NCBI RefSeq assembly: GCF_013030985.1
Contig: NZ_WPYP01000002.1
Location: forward strand, 62,001 to 126,000
DNA: 64,000 bases
Direction of reading: 5' to 3'
Origin: Ruegeria arenilitoris
GTDB taxonomy: Bacteria > Pseudomonadota > Alphaproteobacteria > Rhodobacterales > Rhodobacteraceae
The notes below the pieces were generated by a model that saw only the letters and a list, made by a program, of their open reading frames with translations, was not told where the DNA came from and did not search any database. Both the position numbers and the translations under genes were made by a program. Each line of letters begins with the position of its first letter. The first letter of the stretch is position 1. Below are positions 29,821 through 39,135 of this stretch, piece after piece.

Positions 29821-30492
29821 TCACGCCGCCGCACCGATCAACCCTTCGACCACCGAATGCAGATCGTCGAAGTGATGCAGCAACGCCTCGGGCTCCAGCG
29901 CGGCCATGTCATCGCCGGACGGGCCGAACGTGACAAGAACCGAGGGCACACCTGCCGCACGCGCTGTGTTGCGGTCAGTATCTGAATCTCCGATCAGCAC
30001 GCACAGATCGGGATGCCCACCCGCACGGCGCGCGGCCTCACGCAGGGGTTCCGGATCCGGCTTGCGCACTGGCAACGTGTCGGCCCCGACCAGAGAAGCG
30101 AACGCATCCCGCACTCCCATCTGGGTCAGCAACTGATGCGCCAGCGCCTCTGGCTTGTTGGTGCAGATGCCCACGCCATAGCCCGCCGACCGCAAAACCT
30201 CGACCGCGTCCAACGCGCCGGGATAGAACTGCGTGTGAGTGTCGATGGCCTGGGAATACGCCTCGAGCAGCGTTGGATAATAGGCGTGAACCGTATCTTC
30301 GTCATAGGCCCCGACCCGCCTGAGCCCATGCGTCAGCATCATCCGCCCGCCTCGCAACGCAACCGCCGCGTCCTGCTCGTGCACCAGCACATCGCCATGT
30401 CCCATCTGCCGAAAACAGTGGTTCGCCGCAGCCAGCAGATCGCCCGACGTATCGGCCAGAGTTCCGTCCAGATCGAAGATAACCGTGCGCAT
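29821..30492 (-). CDS. gph: Phosphoglycolate phosphatase (HAD family)
   Basis: Dephosphorylates 2-phosphoglycolate, a product of DNA repair or of Rubisco oxygenation. 223 residues from MRTVIFDLDGTLADT, with HAD motif I (DLDGT), motif II in GICTNKPEALA, the lysine in RKPDPEPL and motif IV in LIGDSDTDRNTA. HAD phosphatases are hard to assign exactly, so another small phosphate ester is possible. It is divergent from glmU with 134 bases between. Confidence 0.85.
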   Translation of the reverse strand: MRTVIFDLDGTLADTSGDLLAAANHCFRQMGHGDVLVHEQDAAVALRGGRMMLTHGLRRVGAYDEDTVHAYYPTLLEAYSQAIDTHTQFYPGALDAVEVLRSAGYGVGICTNKPEALAHQLLTQMGVRDAFASLVGADTLPVRKPDPEPLREAARRAGGHPDLCVLIGDSDTDRNTARAAGVPSVLVTFGPSGDDMAALEPEALLHHFDDLHSVVEGLIGAAA

Positions 30493-30564
30493 TGTGCCTC
30501 CTGCCTCGGCGGTTTTTTGCCGTGTCCTGTTGCAAACGGCAATCTTGTTTGATGGCTGAACCGC

Positions 30565-30592
30565 TTGCGCCTTTGACCTCAGCGGATAAAAC
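30565..30592 (+). promoter_or_regulatory. Candidate promoter for glmU-glmS
   Basis: TTGCGC and TAAAAC are 16 bases apart in the divergent gph-glmU gap, with the ATG 35 bases beyond. The match is modest; it is the best pair I saw. Confidence 0.3.
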
Positions 30593-30626
30593 GGACGGCA
30601 ACAAAACACAAAGAGAAATCGATTTC

Positions 30627-31979
30627 ATGAGCACTGCCCTTGTCATCCTTGCCGCCGGGAAAGGCACCAGGATGCATTCGGATACCCCCAAGGTTCTGCA
30701 CCCCATCGCCCAGACCCCCATGCTGGTCCATGCCATGCGCGCCGGTGCCGTGCTGTCGCCCGAGCGCACCGTGATCGTCACCGGCCATGGGGCCGAGGCC
30801 GTGGCAAAAGTCGCCGCGGACGAGGACGACACCGCGCAGATCGCGGTACAGGAAGAACAACTGGGCACTGCCCATGCCGTAGCACAGGCTCGTGACGCGC
30901 TGACGGGGTTCGAAGGCGATGTGGTCGTTCTCTACGGTGACACGCCGTTTCTGCAACCCGACACGCTGGAGCGCATGATCGCAGCCCGGACGGACAACGA
31001 TCTGGTCATTCTGGGTTTCGAGGCCGCCGACCCCGCCCGCTATGGCCGCCTGGTCATGAATGGCAACAGTCTGGAACGGATCGTCGAGTTCAAGGATGCC
31101 TCGGATCAGGAACGCGCCATAACTTTCTGTAACTCGGGCCTTTTGGCGTGTGATGCAAAGACGCTGTTCTCCCTGATTGATGCAGTGGAAAATGACAACG
31201 CAGCAGGTGAATATTACCTGACCGACGTGGTTGAAATCGCCCGCAACCGCGACCTGAAAGTCACCGCCGTCGCCTGCGACGAAGCACAAACGCTGGGCGT
31301 GAACTCGCGTGTTGATCTGGCCGCGGCGGATGCCGTGTTTCAAGCCAATGCACGTGCCGCCTTGTTGGAACTGGGCGTCACCCTGATGGCCCCTGAAACC
31401 GTCTATCTGGCCGCCGACACGGTCATCGGTCGCGATACGGTGATAGAGCCCAACGTGGTCTTCGGTCCCGGTGTCACCGTCGAAAGCGGCGCGACGATCC
31501 GGGCGTTTTCGCATCTGGAGGGTTGCCATGTCAGCCGTGGTGCCGTCGTTGGCCCTTATGCCCGCCTGCGCCCCGGCGCAGAGTTGGCGGAAAACACCCG
31601 AATCGGCAATTTTGTTGAGATCAAGAACGCTGAAATCGCCGAGGGCGCCAAGGTCAACCACCTCAGCTATATCGGCGATGCCTCGGTCGGGGCGGCCACG
31701 AATATCGGCGCGGGAACGATCACCTGCAACTATGACGGCGTGATGAAGCACCGCACTACGATTGGCGAGAATGTCTTTATCGGCTCGAACACCATGCTGG
31801 TGGCCCCGGTCACGCTGGGAGACGGCGCGATGACGGCAACCGGAACCGTAGTGACCCGCGACGTAGAGGCTGACGCGCTGGCTGTGGCCCGCGCCAAGCA
31901 GGACAACAAGCCGGGTTATGCGCGTAAACTGTTTGACATGTTGAAGGCGAAGAAGGCTCGCCGCGACAAAGGAGCCTGA
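30627..31979 (+). CDS. glmU: Bifunctional GlcNAc-1-P uridyltransferase / GlcN-1-P acetyltransferase
   Basis: Makes UDP-N-acetylglucosamine for peptidoglycan and LPS. 450 residues from MSTALVILAAGKGTRMHSDTPKVLH, the nucleotidyl-transferase motif with the signature G-x-G-T-x-M. N-terminal uridyltransferase domain to about residue 225; C-terminal left-handed beta-helix of hexapeptide repeats with the acetyltransferase motifs ENTRIGNFVEIKNAEI and GAGTITCNYDGVMKHRTTIG. Three bases separate it from glmS, the enzyme that makes its precursor. Confidence 0.98.
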   Translation: MSTALVILAAGKGTRMHSDTPKVLHPIAQTPMLVHAMRAGAVLSPERTVIVTGHGAEAVAKVAADEDDTAQIAVQEEQLGTAHAVAQARDALTGFEGDVVVLYGDTPFLQPDTLERMIAARTDNDLVILGFEAADPARYGRLVMNGNSLERIVEFKDASDQERAITFCNSGLLACDAKTLFSLIDAVENDNAAGEYYLTDVVEIARNRDLKVTAVACDEAQTLGVNSRVDLAAADAVFQANARAALLELGVTLMAPETVYLAADTVIGRDTVIEPNVVFGPGVTVESGATIRAFSHLEGCHVSRGAVVGPYARLRPGAELAENTRIGNFVEIKNAEIAEGAKVNHLSYIGDASVGAATNIGAGTITCNYDGVMKHRTTIGENVFIGSNTMLVAPVTLGDGAMTATGTVVTRDVEADALAVARAKQDNKPGYARKLFDMLKAKKARRDKGA

Positions 31980-31982
31980 TCC

Positions 31983-33803
31983 ATGTGTGGAATCGTAGGT
32001 GTTCTGGGCGAACACGAAGCCGCCCCCATTCTGGTCGAAGCCCTGAAACGGCTGGAATATCGCGGCTATGACAGCGCGGGCATCGCCACGGTCAATAACG
32101 GCGCGCTTGGGCGGCGCCGTGCGGTGGGCAAGCTGGTCAACCTCAGCGATCTGCTGGTGCACGACCCGCTGCCGGGCAAATCCGGCATCGGACACACTCG
32201 CTGGGCCACTCATGGCGCGCCCTCGGTCACCAATGCGCACCCCCACCAGGCCGGCCCGGTCGCCGTGGTACATAACGGTATCGTCGAGAACTATCGTGAG
32301 TTGCGGGCGGAACTGGCTGAACATGGCGTGGACTTCGTGACCGAAACCGACACCGAAACAGTTGCCCTGATGGCCGAGCATTACCTGAACACCGGTCTGT
32401 CCCCGGTTGACGCCGCCTTCAAGACCATCAACCGCCTCAAGGGTGCTTTTGCGTTGGCCTTCCTGTTCGATGGACAGGACGATCTGATCGTTGCGGCCCG
32501 CAAGGGCTCACCTCTGGCCATCGGGCATGGGGTTGGCGAGATGTTCGTGGGTTCGGACGCGATTGCGCTGGCGCCGCTGACCGACCGCATCACCTATCTT
32601 GAGGAAGGCGACCGTGCGGTCCTGACCCGCACTTCGCTGGAAATCCGCAACGAGGCCGGAGAGCTGGCCAACCGCGAAACCCGGAAGATCAAGCTGGATC
32701 AGACGCGGGCCGACAAAGCCGGTCACAAACACTTCATGGCCAAGGAAATGGCCGAGCAGCCCGTGGTGGTGGCCGAGGCGATCCGATCTTACCTGCCCAC
32801 CGGCGGGGATGAGGTCGTCTTGCCCGGTGATCTGGACTTCACCAAGCTTGACCGTCTGACCATGGTCGCCTGTGGCACGGCTTTCTACGCCTGCCTGACC
32901 GCGAAATACTGGTTCGAACAGTTGGCCAAGATGCCTGTCGAGGTCGATATCGCCAGCGAGTTCCGCTATCGCGAACCCCCGATCCCGGGCCGGACGGCGG
33001 CACTGTTTGTCAGCCAGTCGGGCGAAACTGCCGACACGCTGGCTGCCCTGCGCTATTGCGAGGGCAAGGCCGACAAGATCGTGTCGGTGATCAATGTCCC
33101 CGAAAGCTCGATCGCCCGGGAAAGCGACCTCGCCCTGCCCATCCATGCTGGGGTCGAGATCGGCGTGGCCTCGACCAAGGCATTCACCTGCCAGCTGAGC
33201 GTGTTGCTGATGCTGGCGTTGAAGGCTGCGGCGGACCGCGGCACGCTCAGCGACGAAGAACTGGCTGATCACGCCGCCGCGCTGCGCGGGCTGCCGACGG
33301 CGCTCAACACCGCGCTGGATCAGAACCGCGCCATAAAGAAATCGGCCCAGCGCCTGTCCGAGGCCCGCGACGTGCTGTTTCTGGGCCGCGGCCTGATGTA
33401 TCCTTTGGCCATGGAAGGCGCGCTGAAACTCAAGGAAATCAGCTATATCCACGCCGAAGGTTATGCGTCAGGTGAGCTGAAACACGGCCCCATCGCCCTG
33501 ATCGACAAACACATGCCGGTGGTCGTCATGGCCCCGCGCGATACGGTGTTCGACAAGACCGTCTCGAACATGCAGGAAGTCATGGCGCGCAAGGGCAAGG
33601 TCATCCTGGTCTCGGACGATGATGGCATTGCCGAGGCGGAAGACGGTGTCTGGAGCACCATCCGTATGCCCCACATTCACCCCAGCCTTGCCCCGATCCT
33701 GTATTCGGTTCCGGCGCAACTGCTGGCCTATCACACGGCAGTGGCCAAAGGCACAGATGTGGACCAACCGCGCAATCTGGCGAAATCCGTCACGGTGGAG
33801 TGA
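31983..33803 (+). CDS. glmS: Glutamine--fructose-6-phosphate aminotransferase (isomerizing)
   Basis: First committed step of amino-sugar synthesis: fructose-6-phosphate plus glutamine gives glucosamine-6-phosphate. 606 residues. N-terminal glutaminase begins MCGIVGVLGEHEAAP, so after Met removal Cys1 is the nucleophile, and RWATHG follows near residue 75. Two SIS isomerase domains occupy about 280-606, with FVSQSGETADTLAAL, STKAFTCQLS and the C-terminal DVDQPRNLAKSVTVE. Co-transcribed with glmU. Confidence 0.98.
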   Translation: MCGIVGVLGEHEAAPILVEALKRLEYRGYDSAGIATVNNGALGRRRAVGKLVNLSDLLVHDPLPGKSGIGHTRWATHGAPSVTNAHPHQAGPVAVVHNGIVENYRELRAELAEHGVDFVTETDTETVALMAEHYLNTGLSPVDAAFKTINRLKGAFALAFLFDGQDDLIVAARKGSPLAIGHGVGEMFVGSDAIALAPLTDRITYLEEGDRAVLTRTSLEIRNEAGELANRETRKIKLDQTRADKAGHKHFMAKEMAEQPVVVAEAIRSYLPTGGDEVVLPGDLDFTKLDRLTMVACGTAFYACLTAKYWFEQLAKMPVEVDIASEFRYREPPIPGRTAALFVSQSGETADTLAALRYCEGKADKIVSVINVPESSIARESDLALPIHAGVEIGVASTKAFTCQLSVLLMLALKAAADRGTLSDEELADHAAALRGLPTALNTALDQNRAIKKSAQRLSEARDVLFLGRGLMYPLAMEGALKLKEISYIHAEGYASGELKHGPIALIDKHMPVVVMAPRDTVFDKTVSNMQEVMARKGKVILVSDDDGIAEAEDGVWSTIRMPHIHPSLAPILYSVPAQLLAYHTAVAKGTDVDQPRNLAKSVTVE

Positions 33804-33806
33804 AGC

Positions 33807-34346
33807 ATGGCCAAGCAATTCCCGGAACTGGATGACGCCCAGCGCAAGTTCATCCAAGATCAGCACATCTTTTTCGTCGGCACCGCCGCACCTGATGGGC
33901 GGGTGAATATCTCACCCAAGGGAATGGACTCGCTGCGCGTTCTGGGGCCGAACCGGATTGTCTGGATGAACCTGACCGGCAGTGGCAATGAAACCGCCGG
34001 ACATCTGCTGGAAACCAATCGCATGACGCTGATGTGGTGTTCTTTCACCACACGCCCGCTGATCCTGCGCACTTATGGGACCGCGCGCACTTTGCATGTT
34101 GGGGACACTGGCTGGGACGAACTGGCCGATCTGTTCCCCGACCACCGCAGCGCCCGGCAGATTTATGATCTGGATATCGACCTCGTTCAGACCTCCTGTG
34201 GCTATGCGGTGCCATTTATGGAGTATCAGTCCGACCGGGAAACCATGCAGAAATGGGTGGATGGCAAGTCGGATAACGATATCCGCGCCTATTGGGTGGA
34301 AAAGAACCAACATACCATCGACGGCAAACCGACCCGCGCAAACTAA
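33807..34346 (+). CDS. Pyridoxamine 5-phosphate oxidase-related protein
   Basis: 179 residues. The N-terminal half has the flavin-reductase-like split barrel of the PNPOx family: FFVGTAAPDGRVNISPKGMDSLRVLGPNRIVWMNLTGSGNETAGHL at about 20-70 and a LMWCSFTTRPLILRTYGTA strand pair. Members bind FMN, heme or F420; the ligand here is not clear. It starts three bases after glmS, with GGAG before the ATG, so it is in that transcription unit. Confidence 0.87.
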   Translation: MAKQFPELDDAQRKFIQDQHIFFVGTAAPDGRVNISPKGMDSLRVLGPNRIVWMNLTGSGNETAGHLLETNRMTLMWCSFTTRPLILRTYGTARTLHVGDTGWDELADLFPDHRSARQIYDLDIDLVQTSCGYAVPFMEYQSDRETMQKWVDGKSDNDIRAYWVEKNQHTIDGKPTRAN

Positions 34347-34350
34347 ATCG

Positions 34351-35037
34351 ATGCTGAACACTTACCTCGATCAGATCAAAGCTCATGCGGATGCCGAACG
34401 TGCCGAGCAGATGGCGGCCTATCACAAGGCCGACCGCCCCTATCTGGGCGTTGGAAACCCGGTGCTGAATGACCTGACCAAAGCCTGGCGCCAGGAACTG
34501 GATGTGCCCGCGCGCGTGGAACTGGCAAATGCGCTCTGGCAGACCAACATCCACGAAGGCCGTCTGGCCGCAGCCAAACTGCTGACACAGGCACGCATTC
34601 GCCCCGATGAGGCGGTTTGGGAGCTGCTGCAAAGCTGGCTGCCTGATTTCGATGCCTGGGCGGTGGCCGATCACGCCTGCATGGCGATGCAGAAACGCTT
34701 ATCGGCTGATCCGTCCCGGCTGGATCAGGTCGAAGGCTGGACTCAATCGGAACATATGTGGACGCGACGCGCGGCGCTGGTGGCGACGCTGCCCTGGACC
34801 AAGCAGAACCACCCCAAACCCGATGATCTGGCGCGGCGCGACCGTATCCTCGGCTGGGCTGCAGGCTATGTGCCCGACCGCGATTGGTTCATCCAGAAAG
34901 CCATCGCATGGTGGCTGCGTGAGTTGTCCAAACACGACCCGGATCGCGTAATCACCTTCCTGAACAATCACGGCGGCGCAATGAAACCCTTTGCCCGCCG
35001 CGAAGCCGGAAAGTTCCTGAAAGATCAGTTGGAATAG
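34351..35037 (+). CDS. DNA alkylation repair protein, AlkD-like
   Basis: 228 residues of HEAT-like helical repeats. Family features include the N-terminal [27 protein letters not shown], the [14 protein letters not shown] helix, and [16 protein letters not shown]. AlkD-type glycosylases remove bulky alkylated purines by trapping the duplex with HEAT repeats. The ATG is five bases after the PNPOx-like stop. Its 3-prime end overlaps the convergent lipoprotein gene by 13 bases. Confidence 0.87.
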   Translation: MLNTYLDQIKAHADAERAEQMAAYHKADRPYLGVGNPVLNDLTKAWRQELDVPARVELANALWQTNIHEGRLAAAKLLTQARIRPDEAVWELLQSWLPDFDAWAVADHACMAMQKRLSADPSRLDQVEGWTQSEHMWTRRAALVATLPWTKQNHPKPDDLARRDRILGWAAGYVPDRDWFIQKAIAWWLRELSKHDPDRVITFLNNHGGAMKPFARREAGKFLKDQLE

Positions 35038-35441
35038 ACCTCAAGTTCTACCAACTCGTCAAACGGCAGCAGCAAGGCTCGCATCGCGTCCAGCGACAAT
35101 CGGCTGCCACCACTCTCCGGCCCGGGCGCCGGAACCAGAGTGATATAGGCCTGCGATCCGGTTTTCGGCACAACCACGCGGCCGGTGAACTCGGTATCGA
35201 CCAGCGGCGTCTGCAGCCAACGGCCCGGCGTCGTCGGGTCGCCCAACCCGGCAATGGTGGTCTTTGCCCCGACCCAGCCAGCAGGCGCGGTCGCAACCAG
35301 TTCGGGTTCGACGGTTTCCTCTGTCACGGCCTCTTCCGCTTCAACAGGTGCGCTATCCGACCCCAACACGCGATCCGTCGTCGACCGCACAGTGTCGCAG
35401 CCCGCAATAAGAACACACATAGTCAAAAGCAAATATCTCAT
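35025..35441 (-). CDS. Putative lipoprotein of unknown function
   Basis: 138 residues. The N-terminus [15 protein letters not shown] ends in an LIAGC lipobox. A Glu/Val/Ala-rich linker (about 30-48) precedes a C-terminal domain starting [27 protein letters not shown] that contains a beta-rich segment ([18 protein letters not shown]). Similar small Rhodobacteraceae lipoproteins have sometimes carried misleading enzyme names; I see no enzyme motif. Convergent with the AlkD-like gene and overlapping it by 13 bases. Confidence 0.75.
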   Translation of the reverse strand: MRYLLLTMCVLIAGCDTVRSTTDRVLGSDSAPVEAEEAVTEETVEPELVATAPAGWVGAKTTIAGLGDPTTPGRWLQTPLVDTEFTGRVVVPKTGSQAYITLVPAPGPESGGSRLSLDAMRALLLPFDELVELEVYSN

Positions 35442-35531
35442 GCCGACAGCCTACTGCCCTGCGCGCATCTGTACCAGCGCAAAGGAAACTTCGCCCTTGT
35501 CGCGACCATGTCGCAGCTTTACCTATACCGA

Positions 35532-36539
35532 ATGACTGCTCCGCTTATCGACCCGTTCGCTCGTGCGATTACCTATCTCCGCGTCTCCGTCACGGACCGC
35601 TGCGATTTCCGCTGTGTGTACTGCATGTCCGAGGACATGAAGTTCCTGCCTAAGAAAGACCTGCTGACGCTGGAAGAGCTGGACCGCATGTGTACCATCT
35701 TCGTGAAAATGGGGGTGGAAAAGCTGCGGATCACCGGTGGTGAGCCTCTGGTCCGCCGCAATATCATGACGTTTTTCAACAGCATGACCCGCCACCTGGA
35801 CAGCGGCGCGTTGAAAGAGCTGACGCTGACCACCAACGGTTCGCAGCTGCATCGCTTTGCGGATGATCTCTATGCCGCAGGCGTACGCCGGGTGAATATC
35901 TCACTGGATACGCTGGACGAGGACAAATTCGCGCAGATCACCCGCTGGGGCCGCCTGAAACAGGTGCTGAACGGCATCGACGCGGCGCAAAAAGCCGGAC
36001 TGCGGATCAAGATCAACGCGGTGGCCCTGAAGGGTTTTAACGAAGCAGAGCTGCCGACGATCACGAACTGGTGCGCTGAACGCGACATGGACCTGACCTG
36101 GATCGAGGTCATGCCCATGGGTGATATCGGCAACGAGGATCGGCTGGACCAGTACTGGTCGCTGAAAGACGTGCGCAAGGAATACGAGAACCACTATACG
36201 GTGACCGATCTGGCCGAACGCACCGGCGGACCTGCGCGCTATGTGCGGTTGGAGGAGACCGGGCAAAAGATCGGCTTCATCACGCCGCTGTCCCATAACT
36301 TCTGTGAAAGCTGCAACCGCGTGCGCCTGACCTGCACAGGTGAGCTGTATATGTGCCTCGGCCAAGAGGACATGGCCGACCTGCGCGGTGCCCTGCGCGA
36401 CCATACCGACACCGAGCAACCGCTCGAGGATGCGATCCGCGCCGCGATCAACCTCAAGCCCAAAGGCCACGATTTCGACTATTCCCGTCAGGCGGTTGAC
36501 GGCCAGATGAGCCGTCACATGAGCCACACGGGCGGCTGA
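35532..36539 (+). CDS. moaA: GTP 3,8-cyclase (molybdenum cofactor biosynthesis protein A)
   Basis: Radical-SAM enzyme that starts molybdopterin synthesis from GTP with MoaC. 335 residues from [24 protein letters not shown]. The N-terminal SAM cluster is CDFRCVYC (C-x3-C-x2-C) and the C-terminal substrate cluster is [11 protein letters not shown]-type (C-x2-C, then C 13 residues later). The last residues are HTGG, the conserved double glycine needed for activity. It would supply cofactor to molybdoenzymes such as the IorB-type subunit at 48,367. A start eight codons earlier is possible. The TGA and the waaA ATG are one base apart. Confidence 0.97.
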   Translation: MTAPLIDPFARAITYLRVSVTDRCDFRCVYCMSEDMKFLPKKDLLTLEELDRMCTIFVKMGVEKLRITGGEPLVRRNIMTFFNSMTRHLDSGALKELTLTTNGSQLHRFADDLYAAGVRRVNISLDTLDEDKFAQITRWGRLKQVLNGIDAAQKAGLRIKINAVALKGFNEAELPTITNWCAERDMDLTWIEVMPMGDIGNEDRLDQYWSLKDVRKEYENHYTVTDLAERTGGPARYVRLEETGQKIGFITPLSHNFCESCNRVRLTCTGELYMCLGQEDMADLRGALRDHTDTEQPLEDAIRAAINLKPKGHDFDYSRQAVDGQMSRHMSHTGG

Positions 36540-36540
36540 C

Positions 36541-37863
36541 ATGCCGGATCAACCGGGTCGACCAACGCTGCTCTATCAACTGTATTGCGGCCTGACCTCT
36601 GTTGCCGGCCCTCTGGTCTGGCGCACGGTGCGGAACAAGCTGCAGGCCGCTGACGTTCCCGAGCTACGACAGCAAGAACGTCTGGGCCACGCCAGCCTGC
36701 CCCGCCCCGATGGACGTCTGATCTGGTTCCACGCCGCAAGCGTCGGCGAAACCCTGTCGGTGATCAGTCTGATCAAACGGTTGGGTGAGCGTCTGCCCGA
36801 TGCCGAGTTTCTGATCACCTCGGGGACGCCCACCTCGGCCGCGCTGATCGAAAAGCGAATGCCGGCGCGCGCACGCCACCAATACCCACCCCTCGACATG
36901 CCCGGCCCCGTTCGGCGTTTTCTGGATCACTGGCGCCCCGACGCCGGTATCTTTGTCGAAAGCGAAATCTGGCCGCGCCTGATCGTCGAAGGCGCGGCGC
37001 GTGGTATCCCTCTGGCGCTGCTCAACGCGCGCTTGTCGGACAAATCCGTCCAAGGTTGGAAGAAACGCCCCGACACGGCGCGCTTCATTCTGGACCACTT
37101 CCGCCTGTTCCTGACACAGAATGACAAGACGGCGGCAAACCTGATCGACATGGGCGCGCGGGCGGATCGTGTTCAACCCGGCACAAACCTCAAGGCGATG
37201 TCCGACCCGCTGCCGGTGGATGAACCCACGCTATCGGACATCCGCGCGCAAATCGGAAACCGCCCTGTCTGGATCGCCAGTTCCACCCATGCGGGTGAAG
37301 AAGAAACCGTACTGACGGCCCATGCAGATTTGCTCAAACGCTGGCCCGATCTGCTTTTGTTGCTGATCCCCCGCCACCCTGAACGCCGCAATGACGTGGC
37401 CGCGCTGATTGAGCAGGCCGGACAAACCGCGGCATTCCGGTCTGCCGGAGATCAGATCACCGGGGAAACGCAGATCTACGTGGCTGACACTCTGGGTGAG
37501 ACCGGCACATGGTACGCCCTTTGCCCCATCGTGTTTCTGGGCGGATCACTGAAAGAGATCGGCGGCCACAACCCGTTCGAACCCGCACAGGCCGGAGCCG
37601 CAGTGATCACCGGACCGGGCTATTTCAACTTCGCCGAAACCTTTGCCCCGCTGATCGAAACAGGTGGAGCGCTGCAAGTCCAATCCGCCCCCGACCTGGC
37701 CGCCGGCGTGGCAACCTGGCTGTCGGATCAGAACGCTCTGGACACGGCGCGCAGCGCTGCAAAATCCTGCGTGAACACCCAAAAAACCGCACTGGATTCC
37801 ATCGTCGAAACGCTCTGCACCCAACTCAGCTTGTCTGACCGGGATCCAACTTCATCTGTCTAA
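36541..37863 (+). CDS. waaA: 3-deoxy-D-manno-octulosonic acid transferase
   Basis: Inner-membrane enzyme that adds Kdo to lipid A precursor during LPS synthesis. 440 residues, GT-B fold. Family motifs include IWFHAASVGETLSVISLIKRL near residue 62, VESEIWPRLI near 140, LLNARLSDKS near 160 and the nucleotide-sugar part PIVFLGGSLKEIGGHNPFEPAQAG near 325-348. Follows moaA by one base, though the two functions are unrelated. Its stop overlaps a repeated A-rich element. Confidence 0.96.
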   Translation: MPDQPGRPTLLYQLYCGLTSVAGPLVWRTVRNKLQAADVPELRQQERLGHASLPRPDGRLIWFHAASVGETLSVISLIKRLGERLPDAEFLITSGTPTSAALIEKRMPARARHQYPPLDMPGPVRRFLDHWRPDAGIFVESEIWPRLIVEGAARGIPLALLNARLSDKSVQGWKKRPDTARFILDHFRLFLTQNDKTAANLIDMGARADRVQPGTNLKAMSDPLPVDEPTLSDIRAQIGNRPVWIASSTHAGEEETVLTAHADLLKRWPDLLLLLIPRHPERRNDVAALIEQAGQTAAFRSAGDQITGETQIYVADTLGETGTWYALCPIVFLGGSLKEIGGHNPFEPAQAGAAVITGPGYFNFAETFAPLIETGGALQVQSAPDLAAGVATWLSDQNALDTARSAAKSCVNTQKTALDSIVETLCTQLSLSDRDPTSSV

Positions 37864-37899
37864 AAATATCTCGGGGAGCGCGAGGGGCTGGCCCCTCGC
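37862..37899 (+). repeat. Intergenic AAAAATATC element with hairpin, copy 1
   Basis: AAAAATATCTCGGGG (37862-37876) overlaps the waaA stop and is followed by a GC-rich stem (GCGAGGGG with CCCCTCGC, 37880-37899). The same A-rich core recurs at 42,145 and 51,605, each next to a GC-rich hairpin. It separates convergent waaA and the M20 gene and may act as a transcription end or mRNA-stability element. Confidence 0.6.
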
Positions 37900-37914
37900 T
37901 TCGGCATCCCAAGA

Positions 37915-39078
37915 TCAAGCCGCAGGCATCCGCTGTTCCACAATCTCGGCCCACCAACTGCACCCTGCCGGAATAGCCTCATCGTTGAAGTTGTATTCGG
38001 GATGATGCACGGCGGCCGTGTCGCCATTGCCGACCAGGATATAAGCCCCCGGACGCTCCTCGAGCATAAAGGCAAAATCCTCGCCGCCCATGATCAAAGG
38101 CGCCTCGTCGCAGCTGCCGGAAATGGATCGCGCCACATCAGCCGCGAAATCGGTCTGCGCGTCACTGTTCACCATCACCGGGTATCCCCGGTAATAGGTC
38201 ACCTCGACGGTCCCGCCAAAGGTTGCGGCCACACCGTTGCAAATCTCCTTGATACGTTTCTCTGCCAGATCGCGCATCTCCGAACTCATCGTACGGACGG
38301 TTCCTTTCACCTGCACCCTCTGCGGGATCACATTGAAGGCGGTGGTGGATGTTTCAAACGACGTCACCGAAACCACCACTTGGTCCACCGGATCAGCATT
38401 GCGCGCAGCAACCGTCTGCAAAGCCAGCACCGCTTGCGCGGCCATCACGGTGGTATCGATCGTCTCATGCGGTTTGGCCGCATGCCCACCCTTGCCTTCG
38501 AAGGTAATGTCGAACTGATCAGTGGCCGCAAAAAACGCGCCCGGACGAATGGCGAAACTGCCTACAGGGCGGCCGGGCCAATTGTGCATCCCATAGACCT
38601 CCTGAATGCCCCAGCGGTCCATCATGCCGTCTTCGCACATTTCGCGACCGCCGCCGCCGCCCTCTTCCGCCGGCTGGAAAATCACCACAACGGTTCCGTC
38701 GAAATTCCGGGTTTCCGAGAGGTATTTCGCCGCCCCCAACAACATCGCCGTGTGCCCATCATGACCACAAGCGTGCATCGCCCCGTCGGTCTTGGAGGCA
38801 TAGTCCAGACCCGTCGCCTCATGGATCGGCAGCGCATCCATATCCGCCCGCAGGCCGATCACCTTACCGCCTGTATCGACCTTGCCCTTGATAACACCAA
38901 CAACCCCGGTGCGACCTATACCTGTCACGACCTCGTCACAGCCGAATTCCTTAAGCTTGTCCGCGACCAACGCGCTTGTGCGGTGGGTCTCAAACAGGAT
39001 CTCGGGGTTTTCATGAATGTCCCGGCGCCATTCGGTGATTTCACCCTGCAACTCGGCGAAACGGTTCTTGATCGGCAT
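37915..39078 (-). CDS. M20 family amidohydrolase (hippurate hydrolase-like)
   Basis: 387 residues from MPIKNRFAELQGEITEW, with GGGAGA upstream; a longer frame adds nine codons. Metal-binding motifs: GLRADMDALPIHE near 82, HACGHDGHTAMLLGAAKYL near 105 and FQPAEEGGGGG near 140, and a C-terminal GGEDFAFMLEERPGAYI. The dimerisation lid domain lies between about 185 and 300. Members hydrolyse N-acyl amino acids or hippurate; the exact substrate is not shown. Confidence 0.92.
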   Translation of the reverse strand: MPIKNRFAELQGEITEWRRDIHENPEILFETHRTSALVADKLKEFGCDEVVTGIGRTGVVGVIKGKVDTGGKVIGLRADMDALPIHEATGLDYASKTDGAMHACGHDGHTAMLLGAAKYLSETRNFDGTVVVIFQPAEEGGGGGREMCEDGMMDRWGIQEVYGMHNWPGRPVGSFAIRPGAFFAATDQFDITFEGKGGHAAKPHETIDTTVMAAQAVLALQTVAARNADPVDQVVVSVTSFETSTTAFNVIPQRVQVKGTVRTMSSEMRDLAEKRIKEICNGVAATFGGTVEVTYYRGYPVMVNSDAQTDFAADVARSISGSCDEAPLIMGGEDFAFMLEERPGAYILVGNGDTAAVHHPEYNFNDEAIPAGCSWWAEIVEQRMPAA

Positions 39079-39135
39079 GGTTATCTCCCATCTTGTTCTT
39101 TTCACCGAGGCACACCTCGGCTTGAATTCGTGGCG

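Noticed and set aside
30579-32381. Minus-strand open frame of 600 codons opposite glmU and glmS
   Set aside because: Crosses two well-supported plus-strand genes and has no family features.
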